Positions 52,450-63,605 of a DNA stretch of 64,000 bases are shown here, one piece after another. The number at the start of each line of letters is the position of its first letter. Position 1 is the first letter of the stretch. A program made the translations under genes and the position numbers. The stretch is from Pilimelia anulata. Its GTDB lineage: Bacteria > Actinomycetota > Actinomycetes > Mycobacteriales > Micromonosporaceae. The stretch covers positions 186,001 through 250,000 of the forward strand of contig NZ_BMQB01000002.1 of the NCBI RefSeq assembly GCF_014647895.1, written 5' to 3'. The notes beneath the pieces were generated by a model, which did not search any database, had not been told where the DNA came from, and saw nothing but the letters and a program-made list of their open reading frames with translations.

Positions 52450-53979
52450 TCAGTGGTCGTGCGCGGCCGGCAGAGGCGGCGGCGGGAGGGCGCGCTGGCC
52501 CGGCTCCACGACCGCGAACTGGCCCATCATCCCGCCGTCCTCGTGGGCGAGCTTGTGGCAGTGGAACATGTACGGGTGCGCCGGGTCGCTCGCCCCGTCG
52601 AACCGGATGAGCAGCCGCAGCTCCCGGTTCGGCGGCACGTACACCGTGTCCTTCCAGCCGGCCAGGGCCGGGTCGCCGGGGTCGAGCACCCGGAACCGGA
52701 CGTCGTGCACGTGGAAGCTGTGCGGCACCCCGTCGGCGTTGCGCACCGCCCACACCTCGGTCGACCCGCGGGTGATCTCGGCGTCCAGCCGTCCGGGGTC
52801 CATCTTCCGGCCGTTGATCTTGTGGCCGGACAGGCGGAACGTCCGCGTCGCCGCCCCGGCCGGGTCGGGCGCGGGCAGCGCGGCCAGCGCCGCCGGCAGC
52901 GGCGGGGACGGCGCCAGCGCCGCGGCGGCCCGCAGCTCCAGCACGTCGAGCGTGTCGTGCCCGCCGTGCGCCCGGTCGAACAGCGCCGGCACGGAGTGCA
53001 GGCCGGGCGGGAAGCTGCGCAGCACCACCCGCTCGCCGGGGCGCAGCCGGACGACGATCTCGGCCCGCTCGCCGGGGGTGAGCCGCAGCCGGGTGCGCCG
53101 GTCCGGGGCGGCGAGCAGGCCGCCGTCCGTGCCGACCAGGTCGAACGGGCGCCCGTCGGCGAGCCCGAAGCCGTACGAGCGGGCGGGGGAGGCGTTGACC
53201 AGGCGCAGCCGGACCGCCTCGGTGCGCACGTCGTGGTACGCGCCGGCGACGCCGTTGGCGAGCACCTGCCGGCCGAGGATGCCGAGGTCGCTGAACGCGG
53301 CCTTGTCCTCGTCCAGCCGGTCGCCGTCGACGTTGACGTCGGTGACGAGCACGGGCACGTCGTCGACCCCGTACCGGCCCGGCAGCGCCGCCCCGCCCGG
53401 ACCGCCGGGCTCGCCCGGACCGTCCGGCTCGTCCAGGAGGAACAGGCCGGCCAGGCCGCGGTAGACCTGCGGGGCGGTGGCGCCGTGCGGGTGCGGGTGG
53501 TACCACAGCGTCGCCGCCGGCTGGTCGACCCGCCAGGTCGGCTGAAGGGTGCCGCCCGGCGGGATCGGCTGGTGCGGCCCGCCGTCCATCAGCGCGGGCA
53601 GCCGCATGCCGTGCCAGTGCACGGTCGTCGGCTCGCCGAGCCGGTTGGTGACGTTGACCAGCACCCGCTCGCCGCGGGCGGCGCGCAGGGTCGGCCCGAG
53701 GTACCCGCCGTTGTACCCCCACGTGGCGACGGCCCGGCCGCCGATGTCGTGGGTGCCCGGCGCGGCGGTCAGGTCGAACACCCGGCGGCCCCGCCCGTCG
53801 AGCCGGGACGGCGCCAGCGGCGGGATCGCCAGCGGCGTCGCGAACGCCACCTTCCCGGCGGTGTCCAGGACGCCGGCGTTCCACAGCAGCGTGCCGCCGA
53901 CCGCGGCGCCGCCGCCGCACAGGGCGAGCATGCCGGCGAGTCCGCCGATCAGCAGCCGGCCGGCCCGGGGGATGGCCAT
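52450..53979 (-). CDS. Membrane-anchored multicopper oxidase (CueO/laccase-like)
   Basis: 509 aa, three cupredoxin domains. The N-terminal helix (residues ~8-33) has no proper lipobox or Tat twin-Arg, so membrane anchoring is likely. Copper ligands: HWHG (~118), WYHPHPHG (~160), HSFHVHD (~425) and FHCHKLAHEDGGMM (~475), the last giving the type 1 Cys, His and Met. All four copper sites appear complete. Substrate could be Cu(I) or phenolics. It is the last gene of a minus-strand set with ArsR and a small coiled-coil membrane protein (45-bp gap), suggesting metal-responsive control. Confidence 0.93.
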   Translation of the reverse strand: MAIPRAGRLLIGGLAGMLALCGGGAAVGGTLLWNAGVLDTAGKVAFATPLAIPPLAPSRLDGRGRRVFDLTAAPGTHDIGGRAVATWGYNGGYLGPTLRAARGERVLVNVTNRLGEPTTVHWHGMRLPALMDGGPHQPIPPGGTLQPTWRVDQPAATLWYHPHPHGATAPQVYRGLAGLFLLDEPDGPGEPGGPGGAALPGRYGVDDVPVLVTDVNVDGDRLDEDKAAFSDLGILGRQVLANGVAGAYHDVRTEAVRLRLVNASPARSYGFGLADGRPFDLVGTDGGLLAAPDRRTRLRLTPGERAEIVVRLRPGERVVLRSFPPGLHSVPALFDRAHGGHDTLDVLELRAAAALAPSPPLPAALAALPAPDPAGAATRTFRLSGHKINGRKMDPGRLDAEITRGSTEVWAVRNADGVPHSFHVHDVRFRVLDPGDPALAGWKDTVYVPPNRELRLLIRFDGASDPAHPYMFHCHKLAHEDGGMMGQFAVVEPGQRALPPPPLPAAHDH

Positions 53980-54024
53980 GTCCGTTCCTCTCCGCCGGCC
54001 GCGCGGCCGGGTCGTTTCGTACCG

Positions 54025-54315
54025 TCAGTCGACGCTGCGCAGGAGCTGCTCCATGGCCTCGACCCGGCCGCGGATGAACGCCAGCTCGTCGCGCATGTCG
54101 CGCTCGTTCGTGGCGGCCCGGGTCAGGTGGGCGTCGTAGTTCTCGGCGAGCTTCCGGTACGCGTCGTCGCGGGCCAGCGCCGCGCTGGCCTGCTTGGTGC
54201 TGACGAAGGCCCGGATGCAGACGACCACGATGATCGTCACCAGGATCAGGAAGCCCAGGCCGAAGCTGATCCCCATGATCACGTCGGGCCAGGCGGTCGT
54301 GTGCTGCTCGTTCAT
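54025..54315 (-). CDS. Small membrane protein with C-terminal coiled coil
   Basis: 96 aa. One helix ([23 protein letters not shown], residues ~12-34) followed by a charged helical segment ([16 protein letters not shown] ... [22 protein letters not shown]). No family recognised. It starts 9 bp after the ArsR stop, so is co-transcribed with it, and precedes the multicopper oxidase. Role unknown; a membrane partner or sensor is conceivable. Confidence 0.78.
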   Translation of the reverse strand: MNEQHTTAWPDVIMGISFGLGFLILVTIIVVVCIRAFVSTKQASAALARDDAYRKLAENYDAHLTRAATNERDMRDELAFIRGRVEAMEQLLRSVD

Positions 54316-54324
54316 GTCTCGCTC

Positions 54325-54699
54325 CTATCGCGCCGACGGCCCGGCGCCGTCGCCTCTCGACTCGGTCAGGGTGGGGACGGCGGCGGCGACATCCGCCGGG
54401 GTGAGGCGCAGCGCGAACGCCGTCGCCTCGACGTACTTGACCGCCTTGCCGCTCTCGGACAGCTCCAGGTCGGCGCTGATCAGGCCGGCGGCCTCCAGCC
54501 GCTGGAGGTGCATGTGCAGCAGCGGCCGGCTGATCCCCAGCTCGCGGGCGAGCTGGGAGACGTACTGGCGACGCCCGGCGAGCGCGGCCACGATCCGCAG
54601 CCGCTGCGGGTTGCCGAGCGCGGCCAGGATCGCCAGCAGCCGATCGCCGGTCAGGGGTTCGTCCACAGCATCACCATCGCCCACAGCATCACCTTCCAT
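54325..54699 (-). CDS. ArsR-like winged-helix regulator
   Basis: 124 aa. Winged helix at residues ~22-95: [23 protein letters not shown], recognition helix in [28 protein letters not shown]. No cysteine pairs of the metal-sensing kind (CxC) are present, so a metal ligand is not proven. The ATG at 54699 lies inside a 26-bp palindrome, giving direct autoregulation if the protein binds there. Divergent from the VOC gene. Confidence 0.88.
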   Translation of the reverse strand: MEGDAVGDGDAVDEPLTGDRLLAILAALGNPQRLRIVAALAGRRQYVSQLARELGISRPLLHMHLQRLEAAGLISADLELSESGKAVKYVEATAFALRLTPADVAAAVPTLTESRGDGAGPSAR

Positions 54700-54722
54700 G
54701 TGTAAGGAAAACCTTACACATG
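54697..54722. promoter_or_regulatory. 26-bp palindromic operator over the ArsR start codon
   Basis: CATGTGTAAGG (54697-54707) and CCTTACACATG (54712-54722) are perfect 11-bp arms around AAAA. The left arm contains the ArsR start codon on the minus strand. It is shared by the divergent VOC promoter region. Confidence 0.75.
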
Positions 54723-54761
54723 AAATACGGGGCTGCCAAGCGGGCTGTCGCACCCCGGCGC

Positions 54762-54767
54762 TACGGT
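54762..54767 (+). promoter_or_regulatory. -10 box TACGGT, leaderless VOC gene
   Basis: TACGGT ends 6 nt before the ATG at 54774. Confidence 0.55.
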
Positions 54768-54773
54768 CGGGCC

Positions 54774-55142
54774 ATGAGCGTGGGGAAGCTGCACTCGATC
54801 GTGCTGGACTGTCCGGATCCGCGGGCCCTGGCGGCGTTCTACGCCGAGCTGACCGGCCTGTCCGTCGTCGACGCCGACGACGACTGGGTGACGCTGCGCG
54901 CCGGCGACGCCGTCCGGCTGGCGTTCCAGCGGGCGCCGGACAACCCGCCGCCGACCTGGCCGGAGCCGGGGGTGCCGCAGCAGTTCCACCTGGACGTCGA
55001 GGTCGACGACGTCGAGGCCGCCGAGGTCCGCACGCTCGCCCTCGGCGCCCGGCGGCTGCCCGGCGGCGGCGGCACGACCAGCGGGTTCCGGGTGTACGCC
55101 GACCCGGCCGGGCACCCGTTCTGCCTCGTCTGGGGGCAGTGA
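54774..55142 (+). CDS. VOC (glyoxalase/bleomycin resistance) family protein
   Basis: 122 aa, two beta-alpha-beta-beta-beta halves. [25 protein letters not shown] opens and [14 protein letters not shown] closes, the usual family ends. Metal-site residues include His in the first strand and in [11 protein letters not shown]. Many such actinobacterial proteins are cytosolic enzymes or binding proteins of unknown substrate. A decayed relative lies at 57506. Confidence 0.85.
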   Translation: MSVGKLHSIVLDCPDPRALAAFYAELTGLSVVDADDDWVTLRAGDAVRLAFQRAPDNPPPTWPEPGVPQQFHLDVEVDDVEAAEVRTLALGARRLPGGGGTTSGFRVYADPAGHPFCLVWGQ

Positions 55143-55162
55143 GCCCGCCGGCCGCCGGGGAG

Positions 55163-55168
55163 TACCGT
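55163..55168 (+). promoter_or_regulatory. -10 box TACCGT, leaderless mnmA
   Basis: TACCGT ends 6 nt before the GTG at 55175. Confidence 0.55.
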
Positions 55169-55174
55169 GGTCGG

Positions 55175-56245
55175 GTGCGAGTTCTGGCGGCCATGTCCGG
55201 CGGGGTGGATTCGGCGGTCGCCGCCGCCCGCGCCGTCCACGCCGGTCACGAGGTGACCGGCGTGCACCTCGCGCTGTCGGCGAACCCCGGCACGTTCCGC
55301 ACCGGCGCGCGCGGCTGCTGCACCCTGGAGGACGCCCGCGACGCCCGCCGGGCCGCCGACGTGCTCGGAATCCCGTTCTACGTGTGGGACATGGCCGCGG
55401 AGTTCCGCGCCGACGTCGTGGCGGACTTCGTCGCCGAGTACGCGGCCGGGCGTACCCCCAACCCGTGCCTACGCTGCAACGAGAAGATCAAGTTCGCGGC
55501 GGTGCTGGACCGGGCGGTCGCCCTCGGCTTCGACGCCGTCGCCACCGGCCACCACGCCCGGCTCGGCGCCGACGGCCTGCTGCGGCGCAGCGTCGACGCC
55601 GCCAAGGACCAGTCGTACGTGCTCGCCGTCCTCACCCGCGACCAGCTCGACCGGGCGCTGTTCCCGCTCGGCGACGCCACCAAGGCCGAGGTCCGCGCCG
55701 AGGCGGCCGCCCGCGGCCTGGCGGTGGCGGACAAGCCGGACTCGCACGACATCTGCTTCATCGCCGACGGCGACACCCGCGGCTTCCTCGCCCGCGAGCT
55801 GGGCGAGCGGCCGGGGGAGATCGTCGACGCCGCCACCGGCACGGTCCTCGGCACGCACACCGGCGCGTACGCGTACACGGTCGGCCAGCGCCGCGGCCTG
55901 CACCTCGGCCGCCCGGCCCCGGACGGCCGCCCGCGGTACGTCCTCGCCGTGACGCCCGTCACCAATACGGTCACGGTCGGTCCGGCCGAGGCGCTGGAGG
56001 TGGCCGAGGTGCGGGCCGCGCGTCCGGTGTGGACCGGCGGCGCCGGGCCGTCCGGGCCGGTCGAGTGCGAGGTGCAGTTGCGCGCCCACGGCACGCCGAT
56101 CGCCGCCGTCCTGCACGCCGACCCGGACGGGTGGACGGCCCGGCTGCGCCGGCCCGCGCGCGGCGTCGCCGCGGGTCAGGCCCTGGTGGCGTACCGTCCG
56201 GACCCGGCCGGCGACGTCGTTCTCGGCTCCGCCACCATCACCTGA
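55175..56245 (+). CDS. mnmA: tRNA-specific 2-thiouridylase
   Basis: 356 aa. MnmA adenylates and thiolates U34 of Lys, Glu and Gln tRNAs. PP-loop [13 protein letters not shown] (~5-17), the nucleophilic Cys in [14 protein letters not shown] (~97) and the persulfide Cys in [11 protein letters not shown] (~193) are all present; C-terminal beta-barrel with [15 protein letters not shown] start fixed by the leaderless -10. Follows the VOC gene; in mycobacteria it directly follows iscS. Confidence 0.95.
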   Translation: MRVLAAMSGGVDSAVAAARAVHAGHEVTGVHLALSANPGTFRTGARGCCTLEDARDARRAADVLGIPFYVWDMAAEFRADVVADFVAEYAAGRTPNPCLRCNEKIKFAAVLDRAVALGFDAVATGHHARLGADGLLRRSVDAAKDQSYVLAVLTRDQLDRALFPLGDATKAEVRAEAAARGLAVADKPDSHDICFIADGDTRGFLARELGERPGEIVDAATGTVLGTHTGAYAYTVGQRRGLHLGRPAPDGRPRYVLAVTPVTNTVTVGPAEALEVAEVRAARPVWTGGAGPSGPVECEVQLRAHGTPIAAVLHADPDGWTARLRRPARGVAAGQALVAYRPDPAGDVVLGSATIT

Positions 56246-56440
56246 CCGGCCGGCCGGGCAACCCCCGCCGGCACCCCGCCCGGGCCGCCGCGGCAGCCCG
56301 CCGCGGACCCGGCCGGGCCGGGTACCGCCCCGGCCGCGCGGGGCCCGCCCGGACGGGGCGCCGGCGCAGGGAGCGGCGCGGGCCGTGCGCCTTTCGCCGA
56401 AAGGCGGTGACGCGGGTCACCCGCCGGGGTGACCGCGCGG

Positions 56441-56446
56441 TAACGT
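56441..56446 (+). promoter_or_regulatory. -10 box TAACGT, leaderless MetE-like gene
   Basis: TAACGT ends 8 nt before the ATG at 56455. Confidence 0.5.
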
Positions 56447-56454
56447 CGGCGGTC

Positions 56455-57459
56455 ATGAGCGCGCAGACGTGGCCCTGGCCCGCCGGCTCCGCCACCGGCA
56501 TCGGTTCCCTGCCCGGCGTGGACATCGCCGAGGCGCAGAAGACCGTCCTGGGCGAGCTACCCGACCTCCCGCACCTCGCCGAACTGCCCGCCCGCGGGCC
56601 CGGCGCCGACCTCGTCGGCCGCGGCGCCGGGCTGCTCACCGAGACCCCGGTCGAGCTGTACGCGGCCCGCTGGCGGCTCGCCGCCCGCCCCGGCCGGGAT
56701 TTGCGGGTGACCCGGGACCTGATGGAGCGCGACCTGGACCAGCTCACCGCCCAGGCCAGCGGGTACGCCGGCCCGCTGAAGGTGCAGGTCGCCGGCCCGT
56801 GGACGCTGGCGGCGACGCTGGAGCTACCGCGCGGCGGCCCCGCCCTGGCCGACCCCGGCGCCGCCCGGGACCTGGCCGCGGCGCTGGCCGACGGCGTCCG
56901 GGCGCACGTCGCCGCGGTCGCCGCCCGGGTGCCGGGGGCGACCGTGCTGCTGCAACTGGACGAGCCGCTGCTGGCCGCGGTCCGGGCCGGCCGGGTGCCG
57001 ACGGCGAGCACCCTGTCCACCGTCCGGCCGGTCGGCGACGACGTGGTCCGGGCGGCGCTGGCCCTGGTGATCGCCGAGGCCGGCGTCCCCGCGGTCGTGC
57101 ACTGCTGCGCCGCCGACCCGCCGGTGTCGCTGATCGCCGAGGCCGGGGCCGCCGCCGCGGCCATCGACCTTGATCAAATCGGCGACCTGGATGAACTCGG
57201 CCTGGCCCTCGACCGTGGGTTGGGGGTGTTCGCCGGAGCGGCAGCGACCGACCCGCAGATGCCGGCGAACCCGATGGTGATCGCGGATCGGGTGGAGCGG
57301 TGGTGGCACGTACTCGGCTTCGCGCCCGCGCAGTTGCCGGCGCAGGTCGTCGTCACGCCGGCGTGCGGGCTGGCCGGCGGCTCGGGGGCGCGCGCCCGGG
57401 CCCTGCTCACGGCCTGTTACCGGGCCGGTCGGGAGCTGCGGGACAGGATTGGCGTGTAG
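56455..57459 (+). CDS. Cobalamin-independent methionine synthase-like (MetE C-terminal family) protein
   Basis: 334 aa TIM barrel, matching only the catalytic C-terminal half of MetE. It opens with ATGIGSLPGVDIAEAQK. Zinc ligands appear as His/Cys in VVHCCAADPP and Cys in VVTPACGLAGGSG; the Glu in VLLQLDEPLL is conserved. Lacking the N-terminal MetE half, it may use a methyl donor other than folate. The gene between mnmA and ligA is a conserved actinobacterial feature (Rv3015c position). Confidence 0.85.
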   Translation: MSAQTWPWPAGSATGIGSLPGVDIAEAQKTVLGELPDLPHLAELPARGPGADLVGRGAGLLTETPVELYAARWRLAARPGRDLRVTRDLMERDLDQLTAQASGYAGPLKVQVAGPWTLAATLELPRGGPALADPGAARDLAAALADGVRAHVAAVAARVPGATVLLQLDEPLLAAVRAGRVPTASTLSTVRPVGDDVVRAALALVIAEAGVPAVVHCCAADPPVSLIAEAGAAAAAIDLDQIGDLDELGLALDRGLGVFAGAAATDPQMPANPMVIADRVERWWHVLGFAPAQLPAQVVVTPACGLAGGSGARARALLTACYRAGRELRDRIGV

Positions 57460-57478
57460 ATCACAACCCCGCTATGGT
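57449..57478 (+). promoter_or_regulatory. Promoter ahead of the VOC remnant
   Basis: TTGGCG (57449-57454), 18-nt spacer, TATGGT (57473-57478). It overlaps the end of the MetE-like gene and would transcribe the VOC remnant and the ADP-ribosylglycohydrolase. Confidence 0.5.
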
Positions 57479-57505
57479 TCACGACCATCAATGGAAGGAG
57501 TTGCC

Positions 57506-57610
57506 GTGATTGGCCGCTTGCACGTGATTGTGCTCGACTGTTCCGATCCACGGACCCCCTGGCAGCTCCCCGCCCGTGACACCCGGCCGGTGTGCCGGGT
57601 GTGGAGCTGA
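57506..57610 (+). pseudogene. Decayed VOC family gene (5' fragment)
   Basis: A GTG with GAAGGAG (57494-57500) begins IGRLHVIVLDCSDPR, matching the start of the VOC protein at 54774 ([14 protein letters not shown]). After DPR the frame breaks: CTG GCA GCT, which would read LAA as in DPRALAA, appears only after a 2-base shift, and a stop follows soon in that frame. The read-through frame gives 34 codons ending in TGA at 57610. The rest of the gene is absent. A/T content is higher than in the flanks. A leader peptide is the alternative reading. Confidence 0.65.
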
Positions 57611-57612
57611 CG

Positions 57613-58617
57613 GTGCTGCGGGTCACCGGCTCACTGTTCGGACTCGCCTACGGGGACGCGCTCGGCGCGCCGGTCGAGTTCCTCGACCACGGCGCCATCA
57701 TCGATCGGTACGGACCCGGCGGCCCGCGGGAGTTGATCGGCGACCCCGCCCGGGTCACGGACGACACCCAGTTGGCCCTGGCGGTGGCGTGGTCGCTGTA
57801 CGACGCCGACGGCCCCACCCCCGCCCTCCTCGAACCCCTGCTCCGCGCCCGGTACGTCGCCTGGGCGATGAACGCCGACCCGTCCCGCGCCCCCGGCAAG
57901 ACGTGCCTGGAGGCGATCGGCCGGCTGGCCGCCGGGCGGCCCTGGCGCGAGGCGACCGTCCCCGACTCCAAGGGCTGCGGCGCCAACATGCGGGCCACCC
58001 CGGTCGGCCTGGTCAACGGCCTGGACCCGGAGAGCCTGGCCGGGATGGCCCAGTTCCAGGCCGCCCTCACCCACGGTCATCCGACCGCGCTGGCCGCCGC
58101 CGAGCTGACCGCGCTGGCCGTCTGGGTGCTGCGCGACGGCGGCCCGCTGGCCGAGCTGCCGGCGCTGCTGCGGGCGCGCTGCGACTCCCAGCGGACGGTG
58201 TACCGGGAGGACTGGCTGGGCGACCTGTGGCGGCAGCCCGGCGTGGCCGACCCGGCGGCGTTCGTCGCCCGCGGCTGGGACGAGTGCGCAGCCGCGCTGG
58301 ACCGGCTGCGCGGCGCGGTCGCCCGCCCCGACGACGGCGGCGACCCGTGCCTGGCCACCGGCGCCGGCTGGGTGGCCGAGGAGGCGCTGTCCACGGCCCT
58401 GTACTGCGCGCTGCGGCACGCCGACGACCCGGTCGCGGCGCTGGCCCGCGGCGCCACCACCTCGGGGGACTCGGACTCGATCGCGGCCCTGACCGGTGCC
58501 TTCCTCGGCGCGGTGCACGGCATGGCGGCCTGGCCGGCGGCCTGGGCGGACCGGATCGAGTACGCCGACCAGCTCCGCGTGCTGAGCGCCACCTGGGAGG
58601 AGGAGGCGGCGGACTGA
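57613..58617 (+). CDS. ADP-ribosylglycohydrolase family protein
   Basis: 334 aa, all-helical hydrolase that would remove ADP-ribose from modified targets. Metal-site motifs: VTDDTQLALAVAW (~50), SKGCGANMRATPVGL (~120) and TTSGDSDSIAALTGAFLGAVHG (~290). GTG at 57613 (GGAG 6 nt upstream, 2 nt after the remnant's stop) is preferred; GTGs at 57592 and 57601 are alternatives. It sits between the MetE-like gene and ligA, where mycobacteria have other genes. No toxin or ADP-ribosyltransferase partner is visible nearby, so its substrate is unknown. Confidence 0.9.
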   Translation: MLRVTGSLFGLAYGDALGAPVEFLDHGAIIDRYGPGGPRELIGDPARVTDDTQLALAVAWSLYDADGPTPALLEPLLRARYVAWAMNADPSRAPGKTCLEAIGRLAAGRPWREATVPDSKGCGANMRATPVGLVNGLDPESLAGMAQFQAALTHGHPTALAAAELTALAVWVLRDGGPLAELPALLRARCDSQRTVYREDWLGDLWRQPGVADPAAFVARGWDECAAALDRLRGAVARPDDGGDPCLATGAGWVAEEALSTALYCALRHADDPVAALARGATTSGDSDSIAALTGAFLGAVHGMAAWPAAWADRIEYADQLRVLSATWEEEAAD

Positions 58618-58641
58618 CCGCCCGGACCGACCGCCCGGACC
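58616..58641. repeat. 13-bp tandem duplication beginning in a stop codon
   Basis: GACCGCCCGGACC at 58616-58628 and again at 58629-58641, perfect; the first copy begins within the TGA of the ADP-ribosylglycohydrolase gene. Confidence 0.7.
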
Positions 58642-58704
58642 GGGTGCACCCGGCCGACCCGGCCCGGTCGCCCGGCCACCCGGCCGCGTGTCGTAGCCGG
58701 TGAC

Positions 58705-60945
<2,241 letters not shown>

Positions 60946-61004
60946 CGAGGATTGCAACTTTATTACAGCTAAGTCCGGTTAGTCCCTTAGTGTCCCGTAC
61001 TCCG

Positions 61005-61010
61005 TAGCGT
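61005..61010 (+). promoter_or_regulatory. -10 box TAGCGT of the GGDEF-EAL gene
   Basis: TAGCGT about 65 bases before the ATG at 61075; it excludes the upstream in-frame start at 61009. Confidence 0.4.
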
Positions 61011-61074
61011 GTGCCGTGAGTGGTGGCGGCCCCTCCGGTACGGCCGCAGCCGGATGAGGCGTCGGAGGTTCGCT

Positions 61075-63252
61075 ATGGAGCCTGAAGCGTCGCGGAACAC
61101 CGTGCCCCGCGACCGGGCGGTGCCGTTCTACGGGTTCGCCCTGGCGACGGTGCTGGCCGCGGTCGTGGTGTGCGCCGGTCCGCTGCTGCGCCTCGCCGGC
61201 ACCCTGCCCGCGCTGCCCGCCGGCTTCTGGCTGATGGCCACCCTCGCCGTCGTCAGCGACGCCCGCCCCTTCGTCCCGCCCGGCCGGCGGCGCACCTCGG
61301 CCATCTTCCCGTCGATCTGCTTCGCCTTCGCCATCCTGCTCCAGTGGGGGCTGGGCGCCGCCGTCGCCGTCCAGGCCGCCGCGGTCGTCGTGGCCGCCGT
61401 CCGGCAGCGGCACGCCATCTGGCGGGCGGTGTTCAACCTCGGCCAGTACACCCTCGCGCTCGCCGCCGCCGACCTCGTCCTGCGCCTCGGCGGCCAGGCC
61501 CCGCCCGGCGTGCCGCAGAGCTGGCGCGGGGTCGCGCTGCTCGGCCTCGCCGGCCTGGCCTGGTTCGCGGTCAACACCGGCGCCGTCACGTACGCCGTGC
61601 ACCTGCGCTTCGGCCGGAGCTGGCCCAGCGAGCTGGCGCACGGCCTCGGCGTCGAGGCGCTGGCGACCGCGGCGCTGCTGCTGCTCAGCCCGATCATGCT
61701 CAGCGCCGCCGCGGCCACCCCGGCGCTGATCCCGCTGGTGCTGGTCCCGCTGTACGCGGTGTACCGGATGAGCCGGCTCGCCGCCGAGCACGCCGAGCGG
61801 GACCGGTACGACGCCCTCACCGGCCTGGCCAGCCGCACCGCGCTGGTCAACGCCGTGGCCAGCCGGGCCGCGGCCCGCGGCCGGGTCGGGCGGACGCCGA
61901 TGGCGCTGATCCTGCTCGACCTGGACCGGTTCCAGCACGTCAACGACGCCCTCGGGCACGCGGTCGGCGACCGGCTGCTGGTCGAGGTGGGGCACCGGCT
62001 CGTCGCCGCGGCCGGCCCGGACGACCTGGTCGCCCGGCTCGGCGGGGACGAGTTCGCCGTCCTCTCCCTCGGGGTGCCCACCGACGGCCGCGCCCGGGAG
62101 CTGGCCGCCCGGCTGGTCGCCGCGCTGCGCGCCCCGGTCGTCCTCGACGGCCTGCCGCTGGACGTCGACGCCTCGATGGGCATCGCCCTCTACCCGCGGC
62201 ACGGCGACGACGTCACCACGCTGCTGCGCCGGGCCGACGTGGCGATGTACGAGGCCAAGCACAGCGGCTCCGGCGTCGCCGTGTACGCGCCCGAGTCCGA
62301 CCACCACTCCGCCGAGCGGCTGGCCCTGCTCGCCGACCTGCGCCGGGTGCTGGAGGACCCGACCAGCGACGAGATCGCCATGTACTACCAGCCGCAGGTC
62401 GACATCGCCACCGGCGAGGTCGTCGGCGTCGAGGCGCTGCTGCGCTGGCGGCACCCCCGGCGCGGGCTGGTCGACCCCGAGGAGCTGATCCGGGTCGCCG
62501 AGCAGACCGCCGTGATGGCCCTGCTCACCCGCCGCGTCGTGGACACCGTCATCGGCCAGGTCGCCGCCTGGGCCGCGGCCGGGTGCCCGCTGCGCGCGTC
62601 GCTCAACGTCAGCGTCCGCGACCTGCACACCGGCGAGCTGGTCGACCAGATCGCCGGGCTGCTGGCCGAGCACGACCTGCCGCCGCACCTGGTCCAGCTC
62701 GAGATCACCGAGGGCGCGCTGATGGCCGACCCGCGCCGGGTGCTGGCCACGATCGGCAAGCTGGACCGGATCGGCGTGGCGATCGCGCTGGACGACTTCG
62801 GCACCGGGTACTCGTCCATGTCCCACCTGCGCCGGCTGCCGCTGACCGAAGTCAAGATCGACCGCTCGTTCGTCCTCGGCATGGCCGCCGACCCCGACGA
62901 CGCGGCGATCGTCCGGTCGATCATCGAGCTGGCCGGCGCGCTCGGCCTGCGGGTCGTCGCCGAGGGCGTGGAGGACGAGCGGATCTGGCGCGCCCTGTAC
63001 GCCGCCGGCTGCCACGTCGCCCAGGGCTGGTTCCACGCCCGGCCGATGCCCGCGGCCGACCTGGTCGGCTGGCTGGGCCGGTACCGGCCGGTCACCCCGG
63101 CCCGCCCCGGCGCCGCCGGCCCGCGGCCGGTCGCCCCCCGCGACGGTACGGCCGACGAGCCCGCCGCCCGCGCCGACGCCGCCGCGCCCGCCGCCGACCC
63201 GCCGACACGCCCCTCGACCCCGGCCGCCTCCGCGAGCCGGCGCAGCAAATAG
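61075..63252 (+). CDS. Membrane GGDEF-EAL cyclic di-GMP enzyme
   Basis: 725 aa. Eight or so N-terminal helices (residues ~15-235) of MASE-like type form a membrane sensor. The GGDEF domain has [18 protein letters not shown] active site (GGDEF intact, ~325) but no RxxD inhibitory site upstream. The EAL domain has all catalytic residues: [60 protein letters not shown]. Either activity could dominate. A Pro/Ala-rich tail of ~60 residues ends the protein. ATG 61075 with GGAGG 6 nt upstream. Confidence 0.92.
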   Translation: MEPEASRNTVPRDRAVPFYGFALATVLAAVVVCAGPLLRLAGTLPALPAGFWLMATLAVVSDARPFVPPGRRRTSAIFPSICFAFAILLQWGLGAAVAVQAAAVVVAAVRQRHAIWRAVFNLGQYTLALAAADLVLRLGGQAPPGVPQSWRGVALLGLAGLAWFAVNTGAVTYAVHLRFGRSWPSELAHGLGVEALATAALLLLSPIMLSAAAATPALIPLVLVPLYAVYRMSRLAAEHAERDRYDALTGLASRTALVNAVASRAAARGRVGRTPMALILLDLDRFQHVNDALGHAVGDRLLVEVGHRLVAAAGPDDLVARLGGDEFAVLSLGVPTDGRARELAARLVAALRAPVVLDGLPLDVDASMGIALYPRHGDDVTTLLRRADVAMYEAKHSGSGVAVYAPESDHHSAERLALLADLRRVLEDPTSDEIAMYYQPQVDIATGEVVGVEALLRWRHPRRGLVDPEELIRVAEQTAVMALLTRRVVDTVIGQVAAWAAAGCPLRASLNVSVRDLHTGELVDQIAGLLAEHDLPPHLVQLEITEGALMADPRRVLATIGKLDRIGVAIALDDFGTGYSSMSHLRRLPLTEVKIDRSFVLGMAADPDDAAIVRSIIELAGALGLRVVAEGVEDERIWRALYAAGCHVAQGWFHARPMPAADLVGWLGRYRPVTPARPGAAGPRPVAPRDGTADEPAARADAAAPAADPPTRPSTPAASASRRSK

Positions 63253-63255
63253 ACT
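63250..63255 (+). promoter_or_regulatory. -10 box TAGACT of gatCA
   Basis: TAGACT begins with the stop codon of the GGDEF-EAL gene and lies 48 bases before gatC; ribosome site GAGGGGGA follows at 63293-63300. Confidence 0.4.
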
Positions 63256-63303
63256 CGACCGGTCGCCCGCCCGGGCCACGCCGTACGAGCACGAGGGGGA
63301 CCG

Positions 63304-63603
63304 ATGGCCGCCATCTCCCGCGAGGAGGTCGCGCACCTCGCGCGCCTGTCGCGGCTCGCCGTGACCGACGACGAGCTGGACCGGTTCGCCGGGCAGCTCG
63401 ACGTCATCCTGCAGGCCGTCGCCCGGATCGGCGAGGTCGCCGCCGCCGACATCCCGCCCACCTCGCACTCGGTCCCGCTGACCAACGTGCTGCGCGAGGA
63501 CGAGGTCCGGCCGGGCCTGGACCGCGCCGCCGCCCTGGCCGGCGCGCCGGACGCGCACGGGGACCGGTTCCGGGTGCCGCGCATCCTGGACGAGGAGGCG
63601 TGA
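63304..63603 (+). CDS. gatC: Asp-tRNA(Asn)/Glu-tRNA(Gln) amidotransferase subunit C
   Basis: 99 aa. It stabilises GatA in the GatCAB complex that converts Glu-tRNA(Gln) and Asp-tRNA(Asn). [31 protein letters not shown] and [20 protein letters not shown] are the standard family stretches. Two bases separate its stop from the gatA ATG, so an operon is certain in practice. Confidence 0.95.
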   Translation: MAAISREEVAHLARLSRLAVTDDELDRFAGQLDVILQAVARIGEVAAADIPPTSHSVPLTNVLREDEVRPGLDRAAALAGAPDAHGDRFRVPRILDEEA

Positions 63604-63605
63604 GC

